NCBI RefSeq assembly: GCF_039652615.1
Contig: NZ_JBDJAC010000006.1
Coordinates: forward strand, 62,001 to 126,000
Reading direction: 5' to 3'
DNA length: 64,000 nucleotides
Source: Fulvimarina sp039652615
Lineage (GTDB): Bacteria > Pseudomonadota > Alphaproteobacteria > Rhizobiales > Rhizobiaceae
The notes beneath the pieces are model-generated. The model searched no databases and was not told the origin of the DNA. It saw only the letters and a program-made list of their open reading frames with translations. A program made the translations under genes and the position numbers. Positions within the stretch are counted from its first letter, which is position 1; every line of letters begins with the position of its first letter. Shown one piece after another: positions 25,101-33,815 of the stretch.

Positions 25101-25667
25101 ATGATCTTTCACGAAACGCCTGTTCACGGCGCACGGCTGATCGAGCTCGAAAAGCGCGGCGACGATCGTGGTTTCTTCGCGCGCTTCTTCTGCGAGAAGG
25201 AGTTCGGCGAAGCCGGGCTTGAGACGCGCTTCGTCCAGATCAACAATTCGCTCACCGGCAAGGCCGGCACCCTGCGGGGCATGCACTACCAGCTGCCGCC
25301 ACATGGCGAGGTGAAGGTCGTGCGCTGCATCCGTGGCGCGCTCTACGACGTGATCCTCGATCTGAGGCCGGATTCGCCGAGTTTCGGCCAGTCCTTCGGG
25401 GCCGAGCTGTCAGCCGAAAACCGCATGATGATGTATGTGCCGAAGGGCTGCGCCCACGGCTTCGTCACCATGACGGACGACACGGAGGCGCTCTATCTCG
25501 TCAGCGACTTCTACGCGCCTGATGCCGAGAGAGGCGTACGCTTCAACGATCCGAAATTCGCCATCGAATGGGCGGTCGAGCCTGTCGAAGTGTCGGAGAA
25601 GGACGGCAAATGGCCCGATTTCGACCCCGAATTCCACGGGGTGGAAGCGATGCGGGGTCTGGTATGA
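25101..25667 (+). CDS. dTDP-4-dehydrorhamnose 3,5-epimerase family protein (RfbC-like)
   Basis: 188 residues forming an RmlC-type cupin. It shows RGFFARFFCEKEFGE, the catalytic His in TLRGMHYQLPPHGEVK, and YVPKGCAHGFVT. It should epimerise a 4-keto sugar nucleotide at C3 and/or C5. Because it sits between CDP-sugar genes, the natural substrate is more likely a CDP-linked 4-keto-6-deoxy sugar than dTDP-rhamnose precursors (inference). Its stop overlaps the start of the next SDR gene (ATGA). Confidence 0.88.
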   Translation: MIFHETPVHGARLIELEKRGDDRGFFARFFCEKEFGEAGLETRFVQINNSLTGKAGTLRGMHYQLPPHGEVKVVRCIRGALYDVILDLRPDSPSFGQSFGAELSAENRMMMYVPKGCAHGFVTMTDDTEALYLVSDFYAPDAERGVRFNDPKFAIEWAVEPVEVSEKDGKWPDFDPEFHGVEAMRGLV

Positions 25668-26593
25668 AGATCTGCCTGACGGGCGCCAGCTCGTTCACCG
25701 GCTACTGGTTCGCACACGCGCTCTCCGAGGCGGGGCACCATGTGGTGGCCCCCTTGCGCGGTGACACCGCCGCTTACGAGGGCGTTCGCGGCGAGCGGGT
25801 GAGACGGCTGTCGGACGTCGCGGAGATCCGCACAGGGCTTTCCTTCGGCGATGACGGCTTTCTCGATCTTCTCAGCGGCGAAGATTTCGATCTCCTTGCC
25901 CATCACGCCGCCAATGTTACGAACTACAAGAGCCTCGACTTCGACGTATCCGCCGCCCTTGCAGACAATACGCGCAATCTACCTGCCGTTCTCAAGCTGT
26001 TTCAGGAGCGTGGCGGTCAGACGGTCGTGCTGACGGGCAGCGTCTTCGAGCAAGGGGAGGGCGCCGGCAACGAACCGATGCGGGCGTTCTCGCCCTATGG
26101 CCTCTCCAAGGGGCTGACGGCCGATGTCTTCGACTACTGGACGACGCTTCTCGGCCTGCGGATGGGCAAGTTCGTCATCCCCAATCCGTTCGGCCCGCTG
26201 GAGGAGCCGCGTTTCTGCAGCTATCTCATCCGCTGCTGGAAGAAAGGCGAGGCGGCCTCGGTGCAGACGCCGCGTTACGTGCGCGACAACATCCATGTAG
26301 GGCTTATGGCGAAAGCCTATGCCGCCTTCTGCGCTGAGACCGCGGAAGCGCGCTCCGACACCCGGCTCAATCCCAGCGGCTATGTGGAGACGCAAGGGGC
26401 GTTCGCGGAGCGGTTCGCCCGCGAGATCGGCCCCCGCCTTGGCCTCGACGCGCGTGTTGAATTGAAGGACCAGACGGTGTTCGATGAGCCGCTGATGCGC
26501 GTCAACACCCAACCCCTCGACACGGCTTCCCTCGGCTGGGACGAGCGGGCCGCTTGGGACGAGGCGGCGGACTTTTACAGACAGGCGGTTTGA
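25664..26593 (+). CDS. NAD(P)-dependent epimerase/dehydratase (SDR)
   Basis: 309 residues. The nucleotide-binding motif is GASSFTG at residues 7-13, with YGLSK as the catalytic YxxxK. NPFGPLEEPRF and RYVRDNIHVGLMAKAY are in the substrate half. The Ser-containing TGSVFEQGEG replaces the usual SS(S/T)xxYG. It is probably a 4-keto sugar reductase or epimerase closing the sugar-nucleotide pathway. The ATG at 25664 overlaps the RfbC-like stop, and the next gene begins 6 nt after its end, so all lie in one operon. Confidence 0.83.
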   Translation: MKICLTGASSFTGYWFAHALSEAGHHVVAPLRGDTAAYEGVRGERVRRLSDVAEIRTGLSFGDDGFLDLLSGEDFDLLAHHAANVTNYKSLDFDVSAALADNTRNLPAVLKLFQERGGQTVVLTGSVFEQGEGAGNEPMRAFSPYGLSKGLTADVFDYWTTLLGLRMGKFVIPNPFGPLEEPRFCSYLIRCWKKGEAASVQTPRYVRDNIHVGLMAKAYAAFCAETAEARSDTRLNPSGYVETQGAFAERFAREIGPRLGLDARVELKDQTVFDEPLMRVNTQPLDTASLGWDERAAWDEAADFYRQAV

Positions 26594-26599
26594 GATTGC

Positions 26600-29500
26600 A
26601 TGGCGAAGACGCGCGAGCCTAAGCTTGGGAGAGGAGCCGGACCCCGGGATGCTAACAGGGCGAGGACAAACTCCCCTGATCTTGTTGCTTCGCCCGCCCC
26701 AGAGCAACAGGACCAAGCCTCTTTGGAAGCTCGTAATTTCCAACAATTGCAAGGGCTGCAAGCGCTGGAGAACGCGCTTGCCAAAAGCGAGTCCGAGAAC
26801 AAGACGCTCAAGGTAGCGCTCGATCGTCTCGAAAAAGAAGCGCGCACCCGATCTTCAGGACAATCGGTGCTTGCCGAGCGTCGGATGACAGCTCTCGCCA
26901 GCAAGATTTCAGCGCAGAACTGGGACCTAAACGGTCTACGCGCACAACGGGACAATGCTTTCGAGCAGATTCGCAGTCTAGAGAAGGCCGTTAAGGAGCT
27001 AACGTTAAAAGGGACACGCGGCCGACGTAACCTCTCCAAAGATGAGGACGAAAAGGCGCGTCTTCGGCGCATGGTTCAGCTTCAGGATCATATGCAGATG
27101 GAATTGATGCGCCGCGCAGCTGATGGTGGCGCCTGGGATCGCGACAGTGCGTTAATTCTCGCGTCGGGTCTCTTCGACGAAGTCTATTATCGCAGAAATT
27201 ATTCTGAAGAGTTGCAATCCAGTGAACGAGCACCGTTGCGCCATTACATGGAGGAAGGCGAAGCTCGCGGTTTCAGGCCCAACCCGCTCTTCGATCCTTC
27301 CGATTATGTCAGACGCTATGGCGATGAGATCCCGGAAGGTATGGGGCTGCTAGTTCATTACCTCGGTGTCGGGCAAGATATAGATCACATTCCACATCCG
27401 CTATTCTCGCCCGATTTCTATCGCCATCAACTTGCAGCGAGAGGCCTCACAACCGCACAGCCATTGCCGCACTACTTGTTTATCGGTCGACACATCGGTC
27501 TGGCGCCGCATGCTCTGTTCGATCCAGATTACTATGAGCAGCAAACCGGGCCGTTTGATTGGAATATGAGCCCCGTGGAGCACTATCTCAGCGATGGTGT
27601 CCATCGCGGTCTCGATCCGCATCCCTTGTTTGACACGACCTTCTATTGCGAGCGAAATCCGGACGTTGTCAGTGTGGGTATCAACCCACTGGCACACTAC
27701 ATAAATTATGGCGACGCTGAGAACAGAGCGCCGAGCCTATTTTTCGATCCGGGTTTTTACCGAGCCGAGTATAGCGACATTTCGGAAGGACAAACGAATA
27801 CGCTAGCCCACTACGTTGTCCACGGAGGACGAGAGGGGCGAAATCCTCATCCGCTTTTCGACGGTCGGTACTACGCGAGCCGCAATTCGGATGTCGACAC
27901 TGAAGAAAAAGATCCGCTGCGGCACTTCGTTGAATACGGCGCTAGGGAGGGACGTTCGCCGCACCCGCTCTTTGACACAAGTTACATATTGGAAACCGGA
28001 GCTCTTCCGCTGGAGGCGCGGCGCAACGCGTTAGCCTACTATCTAACGGTAAAACCGGGCAGTGTCATCTCACCGCATCCGCTCTTCGACGCAGCTCATT
28101 ACCTAGCGGAGAATCCTGAACTCAGCGATTTTCCCGGTGGGCTTCTTCTGCATTATCTCACATACGGTTGGCGTGAAGGTCGAAATCCCCATCCGCTCTT
28201 TGACATATCTTGGTACCGTGGTCAGACGAGTGCAGACGGTCAAGTACAGGAAACGGAACCACTCAGACATTATCTTGAGATCGGCGCGAAGCGGGGCTAT
28301 TCTCCTCATCCCCTTTTCGATCCAGCGTTCTATCTCCAGCGAAATCCCGATGTTGCCAGCACGGGCAGCGATCCCCTCGTGCATTATGTCAGGTATGGCC
28401 ACAACGAAGGTCGCGTGTATCATCCTCTCGCAAACGAGGATCATATTTGGTTGCAGCTTGATCGGAGCATCGACGAACGTAAAGCCGAGGATTTGTCTCT
28501 GCTTCGAATCATATCCGGTGTGCCCAAGAAGTGGGTGAGTCCCACTCTCCTGTTCGACGTACAATTCTATGTCGAGAACCTATCCGAAGATATTCCCGAC
28601 AATATACATCCCCTGTTGCATTACTTGAAGTCGGATCCTCTAGGAGCATCCAATCCGCATCCGTTGTTTGATAATGAATACTATATCTCACAAATTAAAG
28701 AAAGGAGATCAATAAAAGAGCCGCTAATAATTCATTACATGCAAACCGGCGCGCGGGAGGGCATAACGCCTCATCCGTTATTTGATCATCAATACTACGT
28801 CGATGGATATTCGATAGATTTGAAGGCGCCGCTGCTTCATTATCTCGAGGCTTACCAATCATTCCATCATTCAAATTTTGAGCCCCACGTGGTCGCTGCG
28901 GCGACAAGGGAGCCTAACGCCCTCTTTGAGACGGTATCTTACCTGCTGGCTAATCCGGAGATACGCGAGACGCGCGAGAATCCACTTTCGCATTCGGTCC
29001 GTACGAGCGGTGTACCAATTCCACCGACGCAGAGCAATCAATCAGCTGCAATGGCTGCGAAGGCTTCTTCGGCTGTCGAAACAAACGCTGATTCCTTAAA
29101 AGTTCGTCAATTCGACTATGCAGAACTCGTACGCGGTCTGGCTTCAGAGGGTTTACTATCGAACAGAGCGTTGTCCAGTAAGAGTGCAGGCTTTGGCGCG
29201 CTCGATCGCTTTCTTCAGACTCAAAAGATCTATGTAGGTGGTCTGCTAGATAATCCGGCGCTTGCACGCGGCGTTGCAATATATGCGATCTATAGCTCTG
29301 ACGGAACTTTGGCATCGTATCAAATCGCTATGCTAAAAGAGCTAAAGCGCGCGGGCTATCGAACGATCATTGTCAACAGTACGTTGTCCGGTCGGGATCT
29401 GCTCATTAAAGAAGCAGAAAATTTGGCTGATATGGTTGTGGCGAGAACGGCAGGCGCCCGTGATTTTGGCTCTTGGTTCGCTGCTATAGCGCTCACGTAT

Positions 29501-30280
29501 TTTGACCTGATTAGGTTTGATCATTGCCTCTTTCTAAACGACAGTCTTGTCGGCCCGGTCTCTTCGCTATCTCCTATATGGGATGCCTACGACGAATCTA
29601 GGACCGACTTCTGGGCGCTTACTGAGAGTAGGCAACGGATCCCTCATTTCCAAAGTTCATTCTTCATTTTGAATTCCCGCGCATTGAGAAGCGGGGCTTT
29701 TCTACATTTCCTGTTGCGGTTCGAAGCGCCGGAAAACCGACTCGACGTTGTCACTCACGGTGAGCTTGGATTTAATGACGCAATGTTTCGATCCGGGTTG
29801 TCCCGGTCGACCATGATCCCGTATCGAAGCATGGTCGACAGTGGCGTTGCTGAGTTCGCCAGGTCAGTGGCGTTATTTACTGATTTCGCAAACGACCCGA
29901 AACGCTTCAGCGGTGATCACATCCCCGAAGAAATTGCGGTGCCTTATGCGCGATTTGCGCAGTCTTGGCTTTTGGCGAAGTCTCACGACATCCGCATAGG
30001 TCGGACGATCAATCCGCAACATATGTTTTTCGACTCGCTGATATGCAAATTCGGCTATCCCTTTCTTAAAAAGGAATTGCTGATCCAGAATCCTCTCAAT
30101 AACCCTTGCCTTCCCTTGTTGTGGAAAAAATTGCCGCAACAGTACGTAGAGGCAGCCTCAGAATATCTCGAAAGCCTCGATATTAAGCCGAACCCCCCAT
30201 TTCCAACATATCTACGTATTACGAACGCTTTGATCGAAGCGGGACCGCTGCGATCTGATAAAAATGGTTATGAGGGCTGA
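26600..30280 (+). CDS. Giant repeat protein with C-terminal RgpF rhamnan/glycan-synthesis domain
   Basis: 1226 residues. Residues about 40-175 are charged and heptad-like, a probable coiled coil. Residues about 188-802 hold about 16 copies of a roughly 38-residue repeat with consensus PHPLFDxxYYxxxNPDVxxxxxNPLxHYLxxGxxEGR. Residues about 890-1220 match the RgpF family (AIYSSDGTLASYQIAMLKEL, ARDFGSWFAA, FLNDSLVGP, FNDAMFRSG), glycan-assembly proteins acting in the cytosol. No signal peptide or membrane helix was seen. It follows the CDP-sugar genes directly (6 nt), so it probably assembles or transfers the deoxysugar-containing glycan. The repeat's function is not known to me. Confidence 0.82.
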   Translation: MAKTREPKLGRGAGPRDANRARTNSPDLVASPAPEQQDQASLEARNFQQLQGLQALENALAKSESENKTLKVALDRLEKEARTRSSGQSVLAERRMTALASKISAQNWDLNGLRAQRDNAFEQIRSLEKAVKELTLKGTRGRRNLSKDEDEKARLRRMVQLQDHMQMELMRRAADGGAWDRDSALILASGLFDEVYYRRNYSEELQSSERAPLRHYMEEGEARGFRPNPLFDPSDYVRRYGDEIPEGMGLLVHYLGVGQDIDHIPHPLFSPDFYRHQLAARGLTTAQPLPHYLFIGRHIGLAPHALFDPDYYEQQTGPFDWNMSPVEHYLSDGVHRGLDPHPLFDTTFYCERNPDVVSVGINPLAHYINYGDAENRAPSLFFDPGFYRAEYSDISEGQTNTLAHYVVHGGREGRNPHPLFDGRYYASRNSDVDTEEKDPLRHFVEYGAREGRSPHPLFDTSYILETGALPLEARRNALAYYLTVKPGSVISPHPLFDAAHYLAENPELSDFPGGLLLHYLTYGWREGRNPHPLFDISWYRGQTSADGQVQETEPLRHYLEIGAKRGYSPHPLFDPAFYLQRNPDVASTGSDPLVHYVRYGHNEGRVYHPLANEDHIWLQLDRSIDERKAEDLSLLRIISGVPKKWVSPTLLFDVQFYVENLSEDIPDNIHPLLHYLKSDPLGASNPHPLFDNEYYISQIKERRSIKEPLIIHYMQTGAREGITPHPLFDHQYYVDGYSIDLKAPLLHYLEAYQSFHHSNFEPHVVAAATREPNALFETVSYLLANPEIRETRENPLSHSVRTSGVPIPPTQSNQSAAMAAKASSAVETNADSLKVRQFDYAELVRGLASEGLLSNRALSSKSAGFGALDRFLQTQKIYVGGLLDNPALARGVAIYAIYSSDGTLASYQIAMLKELKRAGYRTIIVNSTLSGRDLLIKEAENLADMVVARTAGARDFGSWFAAIALTYFDLIRFDHCLFLNDSLVGPVSSLSPIWDAYDESRTDFWALTESRQRIPHFQSSFFILNSRALRSGAFLHFLLRFEAPENRLDVVTHGELGFNDAMFRSGLSRSTMIPYRSMVDSGVAEFARSVALFTDFANDPKRFSGDHIPEEIAVPYARFAQSWLLAKSHDIRIGRTINPQHMFFDSLICKFGYPFLKKELLIQNPLNNPCLPLLWKKLPQQYVEAASEYLESLDIKPNPPFPTYLRITNALIEAGPLRSDKNGYEG
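27164..29010 (+). repeat. About 16 tandem 38-residue (about 115 bp) coding repeats
   Basis: The motif PHPLFD recurs near 27840, 27955, 28068, 28183 and 28299, spaced about 114-116 bp. Copies at both ends and one in the middle (VYHPLANEDHI) are degenerate. DNA identity between units is modest, so the array is old rather than recently expanded. Confidence 0.85.
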
Positions 30281-30283
30281 TGG

Positions 30284-31207
30284 ATGAGCGAGACTATGCT
30301 GGAAGAAAGGCTCACAATTGATGATCTCGCAAGAAGAATGGAGCGCGCGAGCAACCGTTCCAAGCCCTTGGTTACAGTATACCAGAATGTGTACGCAGAT
30401 TCCGTTATAAAGGCGCTTGATCCGGCTTTCGTGCCGGTTGATGGGAGGAGCAATGCCAATACTGAGTTTCGTGAAAATGGGCTCTTTATCCGTATGTTTA
30501 TATCCGGTCTTTATCAGAGTGCGGAGTACACTGGCATTGTCTCACCTAAATTCAACGAAAAGGCGATGATCAGCGGAGAAGCATTCCTCGAATTCGTTGA
30601 GTCGAATCCGGGATATGACGTCTACTTTGTGAACCCATTTCCACACAACATATATTACACATTTAATGTTTGGGATCACGCTGAAATTTGCCATCCAGGC
30701 ATAACGGCGCTTGCTGATATTCTTTTTGACGAAGCGGGATATGATTTTCGCTCTGTATGCGACAAAAGAAACGACGCAAAGACGGCTTTATATTCGAACT
30801 TTTGGGTCGGAAATGAGCCCTTCTGGGAAGGGTATATGGTATTTATTATGAATATCATTGATGCGCTTGAACGATTACCATCCGGTACGCGCCGTCTCTT
30901 TTTTGAGAGAGATCCGGACTACCCAGATCCGGTGCCCATTCTTCCGTTTATACTCGAACGTTGCCCATCGACCTTCTTCTCCATGTTTCCAGAAGTCAGA
31001 ACTAAGGCATATAACTTCACTCGGGAGGAAATTTTCCAGCATCTTCCTCGCAATGAAGAGGCGCTTATTGTTCCTGCGTTCGCAGACTGGGTAGATAATG
31101 TTGATGCTGTTGGCCTCTATGAACCAAATACCCGTGAGGTGTTTCGCGCCATTGCGCATTTAAGGAAGATGGTCGCTGAGAGTGGCTCTACTTGGCGCGG
31201 AGGGTAG
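30284..31207 (+). CDS. Protein of unknown function in polysaccharide cassette
   Basis: 307 residues with no motif I recognise and no signal or membrane segment. It is rich in aromatic residues: YDVYFVNPFPHNIYYTFNVW, YSNFWVGNEPFWEGYMVFI and RRLFFERDPDYPDPVP. The stretch 'FxxxNPGYDVYFVNPFP' resembles the loop of glycan-modifying enzymes only loosely. It starts 3 nt after the RgpF-like gene with GAGGG about 7 nt before ATG, so it is co-expressed. Base composition is AT-rich compared with the window. A glycosyltransferase-like or glycan-modifying role is a guess from context. Confidence 0.7.
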   Translation: MSETMLEERLTIDDLARRMERASNRSKPLVTVYQNVYADSVIKALDPAFVPVDGRSNANTEFRENGLFIRMFISGLYQSAEYTGIVSPKFNEKAMISGEAFLEFVESNPGYDVYFVNPFPHNIYYTFNVWDHAEICHPGITALADILFDEAGYDFRSVCDKRNDAKTALYSNFWVGNEPFWEGYMVFIMNIIDALERLPSGTRRLFFERDPDYPDPVPILPFILERCPSTFFSMFPEVRTKAYNFTREEIFQHLPRNEEALIVPAFADWVDNVDAVGLYEPNTREVFRAIAHLRKMVAESGSTWRGG

Positions 31208-31265
31208 CGGGCTCTGCTCAAAAGCCGCAGTTGCTGGGTGATGTTCTAAATAAACCGAGACAAGG

Positions 31266-32186
31266 ATGATTGTGTTGGCGCCTTCGAAGCTTGACGTATT
31301 AAATCTCCCAGATGAGTTCGATCTCGAATTCTATAGGCGTTACCATGAAGACCTTCGTGATTTTACGGACAACGAGCTGTTTATGCATCACTCGTTATTC
31401 GGACAGAAGGAGGGTCGGGCTACATCGGCAGGAAGTGTTCGAAGCTCCTTCATTGGGCTCATCCCCAAAGACACCGCCGTCTTGGAAATAGGACCGTTCT
31501 GCAATCCGGCAGTCACAGGATCGAGGGTGAAATATTTCGATGTTCTCAATTCAAAAGAATTAAAAAGAAAGGCGCAGGGTCATAAGCTCGATCTAACCCG
31601 GTGTCCGGAGAAAATTCACTATGTATCGCCGACTGGCGACCTTTCTGTCGTCGGGGATAAATTCGATGTAGTGTTCAGTAGTCATTGTATAGAACATCAG
31701 CCAAACCTCGTTAAGCATATCCGCGATGTTGATCGGATCTTGGCCGATAGCGCATATTATTTTCTGATAATACCGGACAAAAGGTATTGTTTTGACTATT
31801 TCATCGAGGAAAGTTCGATCGCCGATATCATCGATGCGCATATCCGGGGGCGCGTCCTACACGAGCCGAGGAGTGTCATTGAACATCAACTTTTGAGGAC
31901 CCACAACGATTCTTTACGTCACTGGAAAGGCGATCATGGTATCCGCCGTATAGACGAGGATGCTGGTTTGCTTTTGAGCGCAACCGCGGAAGCCGAGCGG
32001 TGCGCAGATGTGTATATCGATACGCATGCTTGGCAGTTTACGCCGGAGTCATTCCGGCGCAATTTCGAATTGCTCTTCGCAACAGGGCTATCACCGCTTA
32101 AGCCGCATCGCGTTTATCAGACGCCGTACGGAAGCAACGAATTCTGTGCTGTTCTCGGAAGACCCCGTCCTCGAATGGAAGTGTAG
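31266..32186 (+). CDS. SAM-dependent methyltransferase with N-terminal repeat module
   Basis: 306 residues. Residues about 17-52 (EFDLEFYRRYHEDLRDFTDN and LFMHHSLFGQKEGR) are a single copy of the repeat found 16 times in the RgpF-like protein. The rest is a class I methyltransferase: motif I VLEIGPFCNP (about 73-82), FDVVFSSHCIEHQPN (post-I/motif II) and YYFLIIPDKRYCFD. It probably methylates a sugar of the glycan made by the cassette. GTG 31272 is an alternative start, better spaced from AAGGA. The DNA is AT-rich like its upstream neighbour. Confidence 0.8.
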   Translation: MIVLAPSKLDVLNLPDEFDLEFYRRYHEDLRDFTDNELFMHHSLFGQKEGRATSAGSVRSSFIGLIPKDTAVLEIGPFCNPAVTGSRVKYFDVLNSKELKRKAQGHKLDLTRCPEKIHYVSPTGDLSVVGDKFDVVFSSHCIEHQPNLVKHIRDVDRILADSAYYFLIIPDKRYCFDYFIEESSIADIIDAHIRGRVLHEPRSVIEHQLLRTHNDSLRHWKGDHGIRRIDEDAGLLLSATAEAERCADVYIDTHAWQFTPESFRRNFELLFATGLSPLKPHRVYQTPYGSNEFCAVLGRPRPRMEV

Positions 32187-32272
32187 CGGTCGCTTAACCC
32201 CTTGCGGTGATCTCTTTGCCTGCACCTGCGTGATCCACACTGCGAATTTCCTACGTAGCTTCGCGGATCAGC

Positions 32273-33652
32273 TCACTCGAGGCGTTCCAGAGCTGTAATG
32301 CGTGCCTCCAATTCCGCGATCGTCTCGCGCATCTCCGCAATCAGCGCGTGGTGGATCACGGTGAAGCGGGCATAGTCGACGCCTCTGGGCTCCGGCACCG
32401 CGCCGGGGCGCAGGCGGCGTTCGGTGCGGCTGCCCGTCTCGTCCTCGATCTCCACCACCTCGTAGGCCTCGTCTGGATAGGTGAAGGTGGCGAGGCGCGG
32501 GTCCACCGCCGCCACATCCTCGGCGAGGAAGCCGTACCAGCTGAAGGCGGGATCGTCGGCCGGTGCCGTCGAGCGATACCAGACCGGCCGGACAGCGAGC
32601 AGCGCCTCGGCATAGGCCATGTCGAGAGGCTCGATCTCGCGCTTGTAGCGCGCGCTCGAGGTCGAGCGAAGGAGCTGGCCCTCGCCATCGGCAAACACAT
32701 TCGTGCCCGAGGCGGTCGTCGGCATGGCGGTGAGCCGCGCTGTACCGGCAAGGTCCAGCGTGCCGCTCGGATGAAGCCGCGCCTTTACCCGAAAGGTCCG
32801 CCCCTCGAAGGGGATGTCGCCGCCCTCCAGATTGGCCGTATCATCGCCGTCGCCCATGAAGCTCAGATAATAGCCGCCGAGCTTGGTCGACCATTTCGCC
32901 CCGTCGATATCGCCGAACCAGGAGACGCCGCCGATCTGGCCACGGGCAATCAGCGCGCCGGCATCGATCGTCCCGTTCACGTCAAGGGGATGGGTCGGCG
33001 TCCTGCCGATGCCCACATGGCCGCTTGTCCTGTCAACGACGACCGCGTCTAGAAAGCTTGTGCCGTCGGGCGAGACCTTGATGCGAAAATCGTCGTCGCC
33101 GTAGAGACCGACAAGCGCTCGAGCCGACCAGCCGGTCTGGAAGGAAAAGCCCGCATCCTTGGCGGCATCGCTTTTGTTGAAGGCACCACGAATATCGCCG
33201 CTGCCCGATCCCGAGACATCGTCATGGGAAAACGCGATGCTGTTCGCCTTCACGGCGAGGCGGTTGTTCCCATCGGCATCCGTGTTGACGCCGAGGCGGT
33301 CGATACGCGTTTCGGCAAGCGGCCGCCAAGCTGCGCCGTCGTGGAGGACCGCGATATCCTCGTCCTCCACATAGGCGATCCATCCCGCACGCGGCAAAAG
33401 CGCCATCCAGGCGCCGGCGGAAAAGAGGAGAACCTGTCCGTCGAGCCCGGCCCAGGCGCCGGACGCCCCCTCCGCGGCGAGATGGCGCTCGCCCTCTGAA
33501 GGATTGTCCGGCGGAAGCGTGTTTCTCCGGCTCCTCGCCGAAAGCTGCACCAGCGCATCGAGCTTGGTCAGCGCCATGTTATGGGTCACGTGCTTCTGGG
33601 CCTGGCTTGCCATGATGTAGGGCAGGCCGATCGAAGGGGTGCCGTCGGTCAT
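32273..33652 (-). CDS. DUF2793 protein with C-terminal S74 peptidase/chaperone (tail-fibre-like)
   Basis: 459 residues. The N-terminus (about 1-110; GLPYIMASQAQKHVTHNMAL, then W/G-rich segments) is a DUF2793 domain, usual in phage and gene-transfer-agent fibre proteins. The middle has a tail-fibre style stretch (GHVGIGRTPTHPLDVNG). Residues about 345-459 match the S74 intramolecular chaperone, with the self-cleavage Ser/Lys region in STSSARYKREIEP and YGFLAEDV. It would trimerise and cleave off its own C-terminus. No other phage structural gene is nearby. AGGA lies 6 nt before ATG 33652. Confidence 0.83.
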   Translation of the reverse strand: MTDGTPSIGLPYIMASQAQKHVTHNMALTKLDALVQLSARSRRNTLPPDNPSEGERHLAAEGASGAWAGLDGQVLLFSAGAWMALLPRAGWIAYVEDEDIAVLHDGAAWRPLAETRIDRLGVNTDADGNNRLAVKANSIAFSHDDVSGSGSGDIRGAFNKSDAAKDAGFSFQTGWSARALVGLYGDDDFRIKVSPDGTSFLDAVVVDRTSGHVGIGRTPTHPLDVNGTIDAGALIARGQIGGVSWFGDIDGAKWSTKLGGYYLSFMGDGDDTANLEGGDIPFEGRTFRVKARLHPSGTLDLAGTARLTAMPTTASGTNVFADGEGQLLRSTSSARYKREIEPLDMAYAEALLAVRPVWYRSTAPADDPAFSWYGFLAEDVAAVDPRLATFTYPDEAYEVVEIEDETGSRTERRLRPGAVPEPRGVDYARFTVIHHALIAEMRETIAELEARITALERLE

Positions 33653-33815
33653 TATCGTCCTCGCATGTGAATTCTCTCACGCGCCAGTGTCGATCAACGC
33701 CGGTGCACCGGGGATAAGTTCGGCCTCGATTTAAAGGCGGGGCTTGGGGCGGACGGCATATCCTACCGCCGGGGCGATGGTGTAGAGGAACTCTCGTCAG
33801 TCGAAGGAGTGGGTG

